A stretch of DNA of 64,000 nucleotides from Neurospora crassa OR74A (Eukaryota > Ascomycota > Sordariomycetes > Sordariales > Sordariaceae): positions 1,922,001 through 1,986,000 of the forward strand of contig NC_026504.1 of assembly GCF_000182925.2 (NCBI RefSeq), given 5' to 3'. The notes beneath the pieces were generated by a model. That model was not told where the DNA came from, did not search any database, and saw only the letters and a list, made by a program, of their open reading frames with translations. The translations under genes were made by a program, and so were the position numbers. Below are positions 47,930 through 58,153 of the stretch, one piece after another; within the stretch, counting starts at the first letter, position 1, and every line of letters begins with the position of its first letter.

Positions 47930-50318
47930 ATGGTCAGGGCAGGAAGGCAAAAGGTCAGAACGGGCTGCTATACATGCAAGTGCGTAACTTTGTTTATCCT
48001 ATCTTGCATTCCTTCCGGTCCCTTCGGTTCTCTTGAAGCGCTTATCATCTACATATCCCTACCCACTTCATACGATGAGGCTGCTTTGCTCGGACCTGCC
48101 CCATATGCTGTTGGCATGATGTAACACATAAACCATACTACCACTGAGTCACCACATCCCAGCCTTGCCCTACCGAGCACCGCAACCATCATCATGGCAC
48201 CCAACAGATACTCGGCGTCTCACCTCGGTCCATTCTCATATATATATGCCTACCTGCTGCTCGCTATATGAGTGAATCAGAGAAGAATTCATAGGCTAAC
48301 AAAGAGCACGCTGCCCTTTGCACTTGCTCCGTCATGACAGGATCCGCAAAGTAAAATGTGACGAGACCAAGCCGAGCTGCCTCCGCTGCACCAAGACAGG
48401 CCGCCGGTGTGATGGCTATCCAGCCGCTCCGTTGCATTCGCAGTCATGGCAGGAGCTCTTGGCCAAACGGCCCATCATCCCGGCCGTGACGCATCGTCAC
48501 AACTCCCAGGAGGGCCGCGCCCTCGAGTTCTACCGGTGCGTGCTCGCGCCCACCTTCTCCGGCTCCCTAGACGACGACTTCTGGACCCACGTGGTCAGCC
48601 GTGCTAGCTACCAGAATCCCGTCGTCCGCCATGCCGTCGTTGCCATCAGTTCCATCTGCGAGCTCATCGGCGACCCCAGCGTCAAGGGGCAAGCCCTCGT
48701 CAAGTTCCCAAAGGGTCGATATGCCATCGGCCACTATAACCGTGCCCTCCAGGATATATCCAAGACGGATGATGAGGCCATGGTCATCTTTGTTTGTATT
48801 TTGTTCGTCTGTATAGAAATCCTTCAGGGCAACCGTGAGGCGGCCATCTCTCACTGCCATCATGGCGTCCAGATCCTTAACCAGCTGAACGGGGGCAAGA
48901 GCAAAGTAAACTCGTCAAGTTCATCCATCTTGTCTCGGGACCAGCTTCTCAACCCCTTTGCCCGTCTGAGCATCTTCCCCTTCTTCTATGGCAGCACAGT
49001 GGACGTCTTCCCCAACCTCCTCCGGCACGGGTCCGAGGCGCCAGAGTCAGACGGTACCTACGGCTCCTCCTCCTCCTCCTCTGCCGCCACCTCGGCAGCC
49101 GACAGCGCCCTAACGGTGCTCGACGAGCTACGCTCCGGTCTCGACCTCCTCGTCGCGCGAGCCATGCGCTTCCTCCGCTCCGCCGACCTCTACCGGATCG
49201 GGCCTTCGCGGCACGTGCCCGTCCCCTCCCATATCCTGACCGAGCAGGCCAATCTGACCAAATCGATCGATGACTGGCTGGTCCGCTTCACCATTTTCAG
49301 CGCAGTGCACTCGCCCACCGAGGACGCGGCAGGTTTGTTCTACCAGATGCGCATGAAGAGCTACATCACCAAGATCTGGATTGCCACGGCGCTCGACCGC
49401 ACCGAGATGGTGTACGACCGGTTTGTGCCCCTGTTCCGCGAGATCGTTGACATGGCCGGCCGCTATCTGGTCGCCGAGAAGAGCCGACCGCGAGGACCGT
49501 CACCACCTCGGGCAACTACTACTGCCACCGAAGAGGACGGTGGTGGACCCGCATCCCCGACCAACGCCAACGCCCAGAAACCCCGTTTTGTCTATGAAAT
49601 GGCTTACCTCCCCATGCTCTATTTCGTTGTCATGCGCTGCCGGCACCTCGAGACCCGCGTGACTGCTTTGGAGCACATGACCACCCTATCAGCGTTGCAC
49701 CAAGGACTCTGGGACTCAACACTAACCTTTTGCATCGGCTGGCGACTCATTGAAATCGAGCACGGCGCTGACCGGGAGACACTCTTGCTAGCCATGGCGC
49801 AGGCAAAGAGTTTTGGGCAGTCCATGTCCCGTACTTATTCTCGTCTAGCACCAGATTCCAATTCGTTGGTGGGGAGGATGATGCCTGGGACGACACCGAT
49901 GCCCCCCGACAGGATGAGACTAAGGGAGTGTGTGATTACAGGTGATCATACCGTGGAACAAAAGGATAGCCCGGGCTCGGGCTTGAGGACGGGGTATAGA
50001 AGGGTCATTTTTCATGTGTGGAAGCCGGAGCGTGAGGGCGGGGTGGGCACGTTTGAGGAGTGGGTGCCGATTTCGGAGCCGCCGCCGATGAGGGATATGT
50101 GTTATGACTATGAGTTTGCGCAGGCGGCGGCGGCGGCGGGGACAGAGGGGAATGAGTTGGTTGAGGTCAAGTTGGAGCCTAGCTTTGGTTTGAGCTTTGC
50201 TGAGGCAAAGCCCAATTTCGGCTATTGTTATGTTGATTCGAGCGAGGGGGACCTTGATCTACCGACTAGAACTATGCCCCCGGTTTATGATGGCTTGAGG
50301 TTGGAGGCTGTGGTGTAG
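47930..50318 (+). CDS. Zn2Cys6 (GAL4-type) transcription factor
   Basis: Two exons (47930-47979, 48341-50318) give 675 residues. The binuclear zinc cluster reads C13-x2-C16-x6-C23-x6-C30-x2-C33-x6-C40, and the intron falls right after the codon for the second cysteine, so only the spliced product has an intact cluster. The donor is GTGCGT; the 361-base intron is long for this organism. The remainder resembles the fungal-specific transcription factor domain 2 type (about residues 60-500). It begins with LEFYRCVLAPTFSGSLDDDFW and PVVRHAVVAISSICE, and has two disordered Ser/Ala-rich insertions near 49.06-49.1 and 49.5-49.58 kb. It should bind CGG-containing sites as a dimer in the nucleus. The target is unknown. 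It is convergent with xanA, but size and domain layout do not match the purine regulator UaY/PCO-1. Confidence 0.88.
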
Positions 50319-50744
50319 ATGGAGATGATGATGGTACCGGTGTGATGGTGACTTGGATGAGGGAGAAGTTTCCATTTATTTTCTATATGGACAGGAGATA
50401 ATGGGAGGTTTGGATTCTTGTCAAAAGAATAATGGGCAACCGGATAAGGGGCAAATGGGTCTTTAATAACTTGGAGAATACCCGATGCAGAAATGAAGGT
50501 GTTCTTCTTGGCTTAGATCTGAACCCAAAAACGCCGGTTGCAGCATATTGCAGGGTAACTACGCTTGGCTCGTTGATAGGAATTTCTGTATTCATAGGAG
50601 CGGACAACGGAACTAAGTACTTGAGTATAGGGAAATTTATATTCAAAAGGGCAACTGAACGACGTATCGGAACCCATAGAGTAGAGACAACAGACCACAT
50701 CGTTAAGGTCTTTATCAAGTCATCATTCATCAACTCCTCCCATT
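50319..50744. other. Intergenic region between convergent regulator and xanA
   Basis: About 425 bases between two stop codons, AT-rich, presumably both 3' UTRs. No coding sequence is seen. Confidence 0.45.
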
Positions 50745-52186
50745 TCAAGCAGCAACACCAACCTCCACCGCCCCCATCCTCAGTTCAGGAAGGCTTTCCT
50801 GCTTGGTAACCTCCACAACCCCTTCTTCCTGTTCTGCATGTACCAGCTCCTCTTCTTTCTCCTCCTCCTCCGGCCCCATCGGGAACTCGCTCCCAGCAAT
50901 ATTGCACTGCCTAAACAACCTCACCTCACTCTCCGCAAACGCTCCCACAACACTGTGCAACGTGCCCCTATTGTGAAAGATGACCAAATCGCCCTCCTCC
51001 CAGTCATGCGCATACACCAAGCCCGGCGCGATCCCCGGCCTCTGCAATCCATACACAATCTCCCTCACTTCCTTCAAATCCTCCACCACCGTCCCATCCT
51101 CAAGATGCAGCCTCCTCACCGCGCTAGGATGTACCTGCAGTGCCAGCTTCCCCGTCACGGGATTCCGCCAGCACATGGGCAAGATCTGGATTCTGTCCTC
51201 TTCAATCTCGGGCAGTTCCTCCATTGGCATCTCCTTCCCCTCCGACACTAAGCCCAGACCGGTGCTGCGTGACTTGGCGCTCGACATCCACACGTACGGA
51301 TGCGGCGCATACTCGACGCGGGTCGAGCGCGCAAACGCTTTTTGCGTTTCCGAGAGGATGTCGTACATCTTGTACCCGGACACGAAAGCGGTGGTGCCGA
51401 GGGGCACATCCAGCTCGTCGCCGGTGCCGTCGTCGTAGACGCACGTCTGCCTGCGACCTTGGGGGACCTTGACGGCTAAGAGCGTGGTCACCACGGGAGG
51501 GGCGCGGGCGACGCCGCCGTAGAGAGCGGCATCGATGTGCCACCGGTAGAAACGCGTGTGGGTGAGGTCGTGGGAGGCGGGGATGGAGGTGGAGTGGAAT
51601 GTGCGGTGGTGAGGGTGGCGGAGCTGGATGTTGGACAGCCCTTCGTAGGTGGGGACGAAGCCGTTGCCGATGACTTGGACTTGGGGCTGGTGCGGGATGG
51701 TCTTGAGGTCGGGGTGGAGGATGGATTTGCTGCCGACCGAGCCCGAGTCGGTGTTGCCGTGGCCGTAGAGGGGGGCGGCGAGAGGGTCGAAGCGTTGCGT
51801 TAGTTCGTACTGGGCGCGCGGGCTGACGTGGGATTGGGACTTGATGACGAGGACTTGGTGGGTGAAGAGGGCGGTGCGGAGGATGGCGAAATCGCGGTCT
51901 GTTTTGGGATACAAAGTCAGTATGGATGGGTTTCACACAAGGAACAAAGCCAGGCTTCAAGTTGAGTGGTGGCCTTACCGAGGAGGTTACCGATTTTACG
52001 GGTATTCTCCCATGTGAATGGTAGATATCAAATTGCCATGACGACGAATAACGAGTTTCACGTTGATGCAGCCTTACCAGTCAAGTTCTCAATGTCGACT
52101 CCTGATACCGTAGCTCCAAAGTCGAGCTTGGAGCCCTCGGGGTGGGCAAGGGGGGTGATGACGGGTACGGTAGTGTTGGACGCCAT
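50745..52186 (-). CDS. xanA: Alpha-ketoglutarate-dependent xanthine dioxygenase
   Basis: Two exons (52186-52078, 51898-50745) join in phase at ENLT-D-RDFAILRTALFTHQ to give 420 residues. The TfdA/taurine dioxygenase fold is shown by the Fe(II) triad His157-x-Asp159 in RWHIDAALY and distal His351 in HNRGTLHSVVGAF, plus the 2-oxoglutarate arginine region EVRLFRQC. The blocks LKTIPHQPQVQVIGNGF, HPHHRTFHS and YAPHPYVWMSSAKSRSTGLG are those of fungal XanA/Xan1. The enzyme hydroxylates xanthine to uric acid with O2 and 2-oxoglutarate, an alternative to molybdenum-dependent xanthine dehydrogenase, in the cytosol. The last ~45 residues form a Glu-rich tail not needed for the fold. The 179-base intron contains a second GTAAGG donor. 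Upstream DNA has purine- and nitrogen-regulator motifs. Confidence 0.93.
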
Positions 52187-52373
52187 TTTGGATAGATTAT
52201 TGTTTTGGTACGGTGTGTAGTGTATGTTTGTGTTGTTCTCTTGTTCCCTGCAGTCGTGTATGGTGCCAAGAACTCGAGATGCACTTGATGCTATCAACTA
52301 ATTTCAGACTCCAAGAGAACAGCGGACGGGCCGTTATTTGTTACTTTTATACTTTAAACACAAGCCCCCCCTC

Positions 52374-52387
52374 CTATCAGTTATCTG
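52374..52387 (-). promoter_or_regulatory. Paired GATA-factor (NIT2/AreA-type) sites upstream of xanA
   Basis: On the minus strand these 14 bases read CAGATAACTGATAG, two HGATAR elements in the same orientation a few bases apart. They lie about 190 bases upstream of the xanA start codon. NIT2 in Neurospora binds best to pairs of GATA elements in promoters of nitrogen-catabolic genes. Further single GATA elements occur at 52648-52653 and 52865-52870. Confidence 0.6.
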
Positions 52388-52412
52388 ATGTTGCCGGCGT
52401 CTCATGGTGGAG

Positions 52413-52426
52413 TCGGCCGAGTCCGA
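52413..52426 (-). promoter_or_regulatory. UaY/PCO-1-type purine regulator site upstream of xanA
   Basis: The sequence TCGGCCGAGTCCGA fits exactly the TCGG-N6-CCGA palindrome bound by UaY of Aspergillus nidulans, whose Neurospora counterpart is PCO-1. It lies about 230 bases upstream of the xanA ATG and 26 bases beyond the paired GATA sites, an ideal place for a uric-acid-inducible activator. The match is visible directly; function is inference. Confidence 0.7.
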
Positions 52427-53171
52427 TGACGGCACAATGCACACATATGCGAAAAAGGCGGGGAGGCGGCGGGCGATCCTCAGGAACACGGGCATGCCCA
52501 CCGTCCGGGAAGTTGGGAACTGCAGTCTGCAGTGCGGCTGTTTATTGTAGTACGCCATGTACCACATGTGACTGCAGTGGTATTTGGTCCAGGAGACAAC
52601 GGCGATCACTGACTGATTGCCCGTTCCCCACCGCTGCAACCCCCAAGAGATAACGAACGGGGTTCTGGCTGTATCTCCTGGGCGGACCTTCCTCCATACC
52701 GGCTAACGCCGCCATCCGGCAAACAGCGATCAATGTTGCCCACCGCATTTTTCAGCCTTCATACACAGCCCGACGGCGGTTTGCTTTATGTTTTTTGTGT
52801 TATCGGTCTGTAGGTATCTGCAAATGTTGATTGTACCAAACCGCATTATTATCTATACGATGGTTGATAAGTGAGTGGGCTTCCGTTGTTAGCTAGCTCC
52901 GTTGTTGCCGATGTGACGCTACGATAAGGCCAAGGCCGGAACGCCGCTACGAATTTATGACAGGCGAGAATCACAGGTCCATTTCTAGAAGGAAGAAGAC
53001 AACTTCGATACATCTTGGTTGAGGATGGTAGGTAGAAGAACATATCGAGGCATTCTGGGGAAGACAAGTGGAAAAAGGGAAGAGTTCGGCTACCCGCGGG
53101 TCAATTTAGTGCAGTCAAAAACTAGACACTATATGCTTGGGGTCTGGCGCAGAAAGTCAACCATCCAAAAA

Positions 53172-53260
53172 CCCCTTGTGGTGTAGTTGGCTATCACGTT
53201 CGGCTGTAATTGTCTAAATTGTATACCGAAAGGTCACCGGCTCGATTCCGGTCGAGGGGA
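53172..53260 (+). tRNA. tRNA-Tyr (anticodon GUA) with a 15-base intron
   Basis: The 89-base segment folds as a tRNA. Acceptor CCCCTTG pairs with CGAGGGG (one G-U), followed by discriminator A. The D arm is GTG...CAC. The anticodon stem TTCGG/CCGAA surrounds a loop that begins C-T-G-T-A, giving U33 and anticodon GUA. A 15-base insert after position 37 is a normal pre-tRNA intron, and nearly all eukaryotic tRNA-Tyr genes contain one. The T stem is ACCGG/CCGGT. The mature length is 74. The T loop reads CTCGATT rather than the usual TTCGATT, so position 54 is C. A T7 run directly downstream serves as RNA polymerase III terminator. Confidence 0.9.
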
Positions 53261-53264
53261 ATGA

Positions 53265-53271
53265 TTTTTTT
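53265..53271 (+). terminator. RNA polymerase III terminator of the tRNA gene
   Basis: A run of seven T begins four bases after the tRNA 3' end, followed by a second T7 run at 53276-53282. Confidence 0.85.
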
Positions 53272-53632
53272 CTACTTTTTTTCGTTTCATATGCTTTACC
53301 GTTTTATCCTTTTTGCTTGTGCAACTGTTTCCCTTTTTGCTCCGTTGTGTGATTTTCCTTTTCGTCCTTGACTAGCAATCATTCGTTTATCATTTTCGCT
53401 CACCTTATTTTTCTGTGAATGCTGTCGTCCTTGAACAATTGAATCAAAGTTACATCACCAGGTCTTCAGTTAATCAACTTGTAAAGAACATCGTCCTATA
53501 ACATAGGCATAACATCAGACAAAACTGCATCGAAGTGACCTTAATGCAGTGGCTTCTCATCTAGATAGAATTCATGAGTACTACGAAACAAATTACATCC
53601 AGCAATATCGGGTATCACCATCCTCCTCATGG

Positions 53633-55466
53633 TCAAGGTTCATAAGGTGTCGCATCCTTAAAGATAAGATGCGGCTTGCGCTTCGCGATATCCAAGATTG
53701 TATCCGCAAAGACTCCGTTTGCCCAAGCGAACCAGCTTCCTAAGTGTCGCAAAAAATCATGTCAGCTTTGTCCACGTCTCCCGACCATCCTGTCCTAAGC
53801 TTGAAGAGTTCTTACGCGTATAAGAATGCGACCAGTTCACATCAATGCTCTCATGAATCAACCCAAGCTTGCTCGTGTTCAAAACCAGGTTCAAGCACTT
53901 CATAATCTCATCGTCATCATCTGACGTCTGCGCCTGCACCAAAAGGCTCATGGGCCATGCATTCTGCAGGCCGATATGTGGGCCTCCGATGCCCATAAAC
54001 TCTTTTCCCTCCAGGTAGTACGGATTGCCGTTCTTCTCCAGCAGCATCTTGCGCGTGTTCTGATATGTCGTGTCGCCTACCGAGACAAAGCCCATCAGCG
54101 GCAGCGCCAGTAAGCTAGGATAGTTGGCATCGTCCATCATCAAGGCGCTACCGTAGCCGTCAACCTCATACGCAAACACGTCGCCGTACTTGCGATGGTG
54201 AACCACGCCGTGTTCCCAGATACCCTCCGTGATCGTCTTACTCCATGCTTCCGCTGTCTCTGCCCGTGTCACATCCTTCTTATTCCCCGTCGTTCTCAAC
54301 AAAGCCGCAGTCCGCTTGAGCTCCGTAGCCATCTGCGCATTGGCAGGGATGAAGAAGCCGAAGATAGTGGCATCGTCGCTGGGCCGGAACGCCGAGCGGA
54401 TCAGCCCCGTTCCGTTGTTCAGCGGGTTGCCGATTCCGCCAAGATTCAGGGTCTCGGTGCCCGTGTCGGTGCGTCGCTGAAATGTGTACTGGTTGCGCCG
54501 GTACGAGCCAGTCTCCGGGTCAAACGTGCTCTTGCTTTGCGCCTCGAGAACGTCAAACACCGAGTCCAGCGCCTTGTACCACCGCGTATTGAGGAAGGCG
54601 GTGCTCTTGGTGTGGGCGTAAAAGGCGTTGGCCAGCGCGAGAAAGTGCGCGAGCGAATCTAGCTCGTACTTGCACTCGAAGACGGAGGAAGGGTCAAAGG
54701 CCGGGTGGACGGTGTCGTCTTGGCCGTTCAAGGTGACAGGTAGCCCGGAATGGGGCGGTGGCTGGAAGGCGTTGCAATAGGGCGACTCGATCACGTATTC
54801 GCTTTGGGTGTTGATGGCGCCGAGGATGAGGTCGAAGATGGCCTTATCCTTGGAAGCCAGCTTCTGATACGGCTTCAGCTGGTTGGTGCTGTCACGTAGC
54901 CACTCGGCCAGAATGTCGCCCGTGATGATGAACGACTGCGGCCCTTCCCATTTGCCTGGGTCCTCCTCGTACGTACTGGTCCATGGATCATCGTCGACAG
55001 GGCTGTCAGTCACAGTCGTCGTCTTCCTCTTTTCCTTACCGTCCTTGCCATTGGTATGGAATTTGACGGTGGTATCAGTAGTAGAAGGAAAAGTGTTTTC
55101 GAAAAGACGTGCAAGGTCAGGGTTCTTCATGCGGGATGTGACATCCTTGATAACCTTCTCGATGGCGTCAGATTGAAAGGTCCGGCACCTGACATGAGGG
55201 CGTTGGAAAGGGAGGGAGAGAGGACCTTCGCTATAGGGCCGGCTGTCCACATGAATTAGCGACTGTGCCTTACCAAAGGCATGCTAAACTCACTGGGGAT
55301 AAGTGGCATAGGATGCATAGTCTGGGCAAGCAGTCTCGTCGAATTTGCCCTTGATTGGAACCTGGTCCATATCCCATTTGAGCTCTGATGCCTCTACCAC
55401 TGCCGGCCTCAGCAGAGGTACTGACCAAGGCAATAGCAGCGATAGCCAGGAAGTAGCGCGAGTCAT
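53633..55466 (-). CDS. Secreted GH125 exo-alpha-1,6-mannosidase-type glycosidase
   Basis: Three exons (55466-55294, 55242-53816, 53739-53633) join in phase to 568 residues. The start MTRATSWLSLLLPWSVPLL is a signal peptide, so the enzyme should enter the secretory pathway. The GH125 (formerly DUF1237) domain fills the rest: RPHVRCRTF, ITGDILAEWLRDSTNQ, YELDSLAHFLAL, SAFRPSDDATIFGFFIPANAQM, DGYGSALMMDDANYPSLLALP and GIGGPHIGLQNAWPMSL. GH125 enzymes remove non-reducing alpha-1,6-mannose from mannans or N-glycans. The second intron (donor GTAAGA, acceptor CTTAG) is easy to miss because the frame stays open for 19 more codons. Splicing restores the conserved end SWFAWANGVFAD. The tail is IAKRKPHLIFKDATPYEP. 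Confidence 0.92.
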
Positions 55467-56314
55467 AGCACTGGCTGACGTATTTCTCAACTGTTGGTTA
55501 TATGGCTGCCAACGTGGTGATTGGAGCGGCTTCGCAGCTTGGATGGTTCAACTTAAGTGGTGATGATATGGGAAATGCTTTTTGGACTCGCGGTCTTTCT
55601 TGCAGATGAGAAGATTGACCCAAGCCAAGAACCAAAGCTCTAGGGCAAGAGGCTAATCATGGGTAAACCGAAACCTCGAAAAATGAAAAGGAGCAACAAT
55701 ACTACAACGTTTAGCTTGTCAACCTCCACTTGGTGGTATGTATGAGCGAGTGACGTCGGAGCGAGACGGGAACTCGAAACCGCGATGTACACGAGACCTC
55801 TAGAATAGTGATTGCCTCCCTGCAGTTCCCTAACGTGTAACGTCTTGGCGGGGAAATAGAGTTCTGTTAGTTGCTGTCAGTGATTTCTTGCTGTAGCGGG
55901 GTGGCAGGCACAAGTCGAGTGGGCTCCAATGTTTAAGTTACTAACAGCATACTAACAACAGGAGCAAAGTGTAATTACACCAAGCCATGCTAACCAGGGC
56001 GCAACATCCTGCACACATTCTTCATAACCAAATCCCTTCCTGATTTCAACATGAATTATCTGTATCGAGTTACGAGGAGGTACTCTACCAGCAAACCATT
56101 CCAGACCTTCGTCCTCTGCCACCGATTATAGAATTGTCTTGTGCTGACTAGATCGCGTAGTTCCCTTGCATGATTCTTGATGCTGAATGTGTCTCACCGC
56201 TCGTGGTCCTCTATTCAGACATCTTTCACATTCTAATGCAAACCCATGCAACGTTATTTAATACACCGTGGGATAGCCTGATATCCTAGCCACGTCGCTG
56301 AAAAGTCAACTTTC
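55467..56314. other. Intergenic region between GH125 and Clr2-like genes
   Basis: About 850 bases between tandem minus-strand genes: promoter and leader of the mannosidase gene and 3' end of the Clr2-like gene. No gene is seen. Confidence 0.45.
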
Positions 56315-57530
56315 CTAGAAACCCTCGTCCATCCCCTCCGGTGCGGCGAACATCGCATTCACAGCCATCCCCAACGTGTCAGCGCGCGTCGGTTTCGTGC
56401 CGTTGAATCGGCCACTGCCGCTATGGGCTCGGTTGTTCAGGTATGCGTGCGCATCCTCCACCACTCCTTTCTGGACCGACGCTGTGAACCGCGCCGGGTC
56501 AATAATGTTCATCAACCGATGCGTCACATAGAATCGGCCCAGAGTGTCAACCTCAGTCCGCACCGCGTCCCGCTCAACTAACGCCCACCCCCATCGCGCC
56601 TTGTTGTACTTTTCGATCTCGTTTCTTGACATGACCTCTTCAATAAAGACTGGACCCAAGGACTCCGGGGCGACCACGTTGGGTGGCATGGGCGGAGTAG
56701 ACCGGACGGTCTGGAAAAGATTACCCTTAAACCGGATATTCGTCCCGTGAGTATCCGTAGCAATCTCCGATACAAGCATGACAGCGTTCGTCTCAGTACC
56801 ACCATTGTTCTGGCCGTTGCCAACATGGCCTCCAACGACGCGTACAGGATCCCCGACACGGATCATCTCAGCCCCGAGATAGACTCCTTCATGAAAGAGG
56901 GTATCTTGGGCGCCACTGACGTTCGAATTATTCAGTTTGTTGAATGTCGAATAGCAATCATTGATGTACTTGGCCGCCAACTTTGACGCTTCGAGTCCGA
57001 CGGTCTGCCTGGCGATGTCTAGCTGACTGGGATCCGTGAGGCCCAGACTCTGACAATATTGGACCGAGAAGGTCGGCCAGTCGATCGAGTCGTATGTCCG
57101 GTTCGCCAAGCTCGAAAAGTTCTCGCCAACACCTGGGACACTAAACGTAAGGAACGGGCGCATGGACTTGGCGTCGATATAGAAGCTTTGTTGTCCCAAC
57201 GTCCGGTGGCCCAACGGTGCTACCAAGAAGTTGAAGGCCGCGTCTGGCGCAGGGCCTGACGTTTGCCTCTTGGGAGCAATCGATAGAATCACGCCGAGCC
57301 TCCAAGCCTGATGCTTGTACCATACCAACTCGCCTGCGCGGAAGACATTTGTGAGACTTGTAACCCCTGGGGCCGCAAATACCGGTGCCTGAGGGTTGCC
57401 CTGAGCTTCCTGCTGTCCCTGTTGCTGGTGTTGTTGCTGGTGTTGTTGCTGTTGAGTTTGTTGCATGATTTGTTGCGCCTGTTGCGCCTGTTGCATCTGT
57501 TGCATCTGTTGATTTTGTTGTTGTTGTTGT

Positions 57531-57597
<67 letters not shown>

Positions 57598-58153
57598 CAT
57601 GCTCTTTCTGCTGCTGCTCCTGCTGTTTCTGCTGCTGCTCTATTTGCTGCTGCCTTTGCTTTTGCCCCAGTACCTGTTGGATTTTTTGTGCGTGTTGTTG
57701 ATCGGTTTGCCTCAGCTTCTGAGACTCGATCATCTTGCAGCACAGATCGCACGAACACTGACTGTAGCCAGCGTGGTTGCTGAGCAGGAAGAGGGCGTGC
57801 AAGACGAAGTCACCGGGAGTCCGATAAACAGCCTTGCGGCCTGCCGGGTGACCGTATAGGTAGTAGTCTCTACCACCGTCCTTTCGGATGGCGCATCGCA
57901 GCTCGTACCCCTTGGGTAGAACGGCGAGCTTGTACTGCTTGTCGATTGGGAGGCCGAGTTGATGCTGCAAATGACCACCAATGATGACTTCCCAACGTTC
58001 AAGCTGCGCAACGTCCTGATCCTCCTTGGGATCTAGTGCATTGTGGTCGAGGTTATCGTATCCCTTGCCATCGCTGCGTGCGATCGTCAAGCCAAAGTAA
58101 AGGTTCTTATCCTTGTCGTCGTCCTGGCCGTTGGAGGCGGACATAGTGACCAT
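56315..58153 (-). CDS. Clr2-like transcriptional silencing protein with polyglutamine tract
   Basis: A single exon encodes 612 residues from ATG 58153 (MVTMSASN). The N-terminal block is a cryptic loci regulator 2 (Clr2) silencing-type domain: LPKGYELRCAIRKDGGRDYYL, then YGHPAGRKAVYRTPGDFVLHAL and a Cys cluster CSCDLCC. A Gln-rich region follows, with about 28 consecutive Gln and flanking QQM/QQA repeats, probably partly coiled-coil. The C-terminal half contains a second conserved region with VRVGDPVRVVGG and IRFKGNLFQT, resembling the Clr2 C-terminal/BAH-like part. In fission yeast Clr2 belongs to the SHREC deacetylase-remodeler complex that silences heterochromatin. A role in silencing here is inference from family. 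The alternative start three codons later cannot be excluded. Confidence 0.78.
57515..57596 (-). repeat. CAG/CAA polyglutamine-coding microsatellite
   Basis: This in-frame run of about 28 glutamine codons in the Clr2-like gene is a mix of CAA and CAG. The end nearest 57596 has about nine consecutive pure CAG units, the kind of tract prone to length change. Confidence 0.85.

Larger units (their letters stand above)
52187..53171. other. xanA upstream region
   Basis: About 985 bases between the xanA start codon and the tRNA gene. It holds the regulatory motifs listed separately and no credible protein-coding frame. Confidence 0.5.

Noticed and set aside
52010-52060. Possible extra coding exon in the xanA intron reading ENTRKIGNLL
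   Set aside because: No acceptor places it in phase without a stop, and direct joining of the outer exons gives the family sequence without an insertion.
57311-57859. 182-codon frame rich in Leu, antisense to the Clr2-like gene
   Set aside because: It is the reverse reading of the CAG/CAA tract (CTG/TTG codons) and has no independent support.
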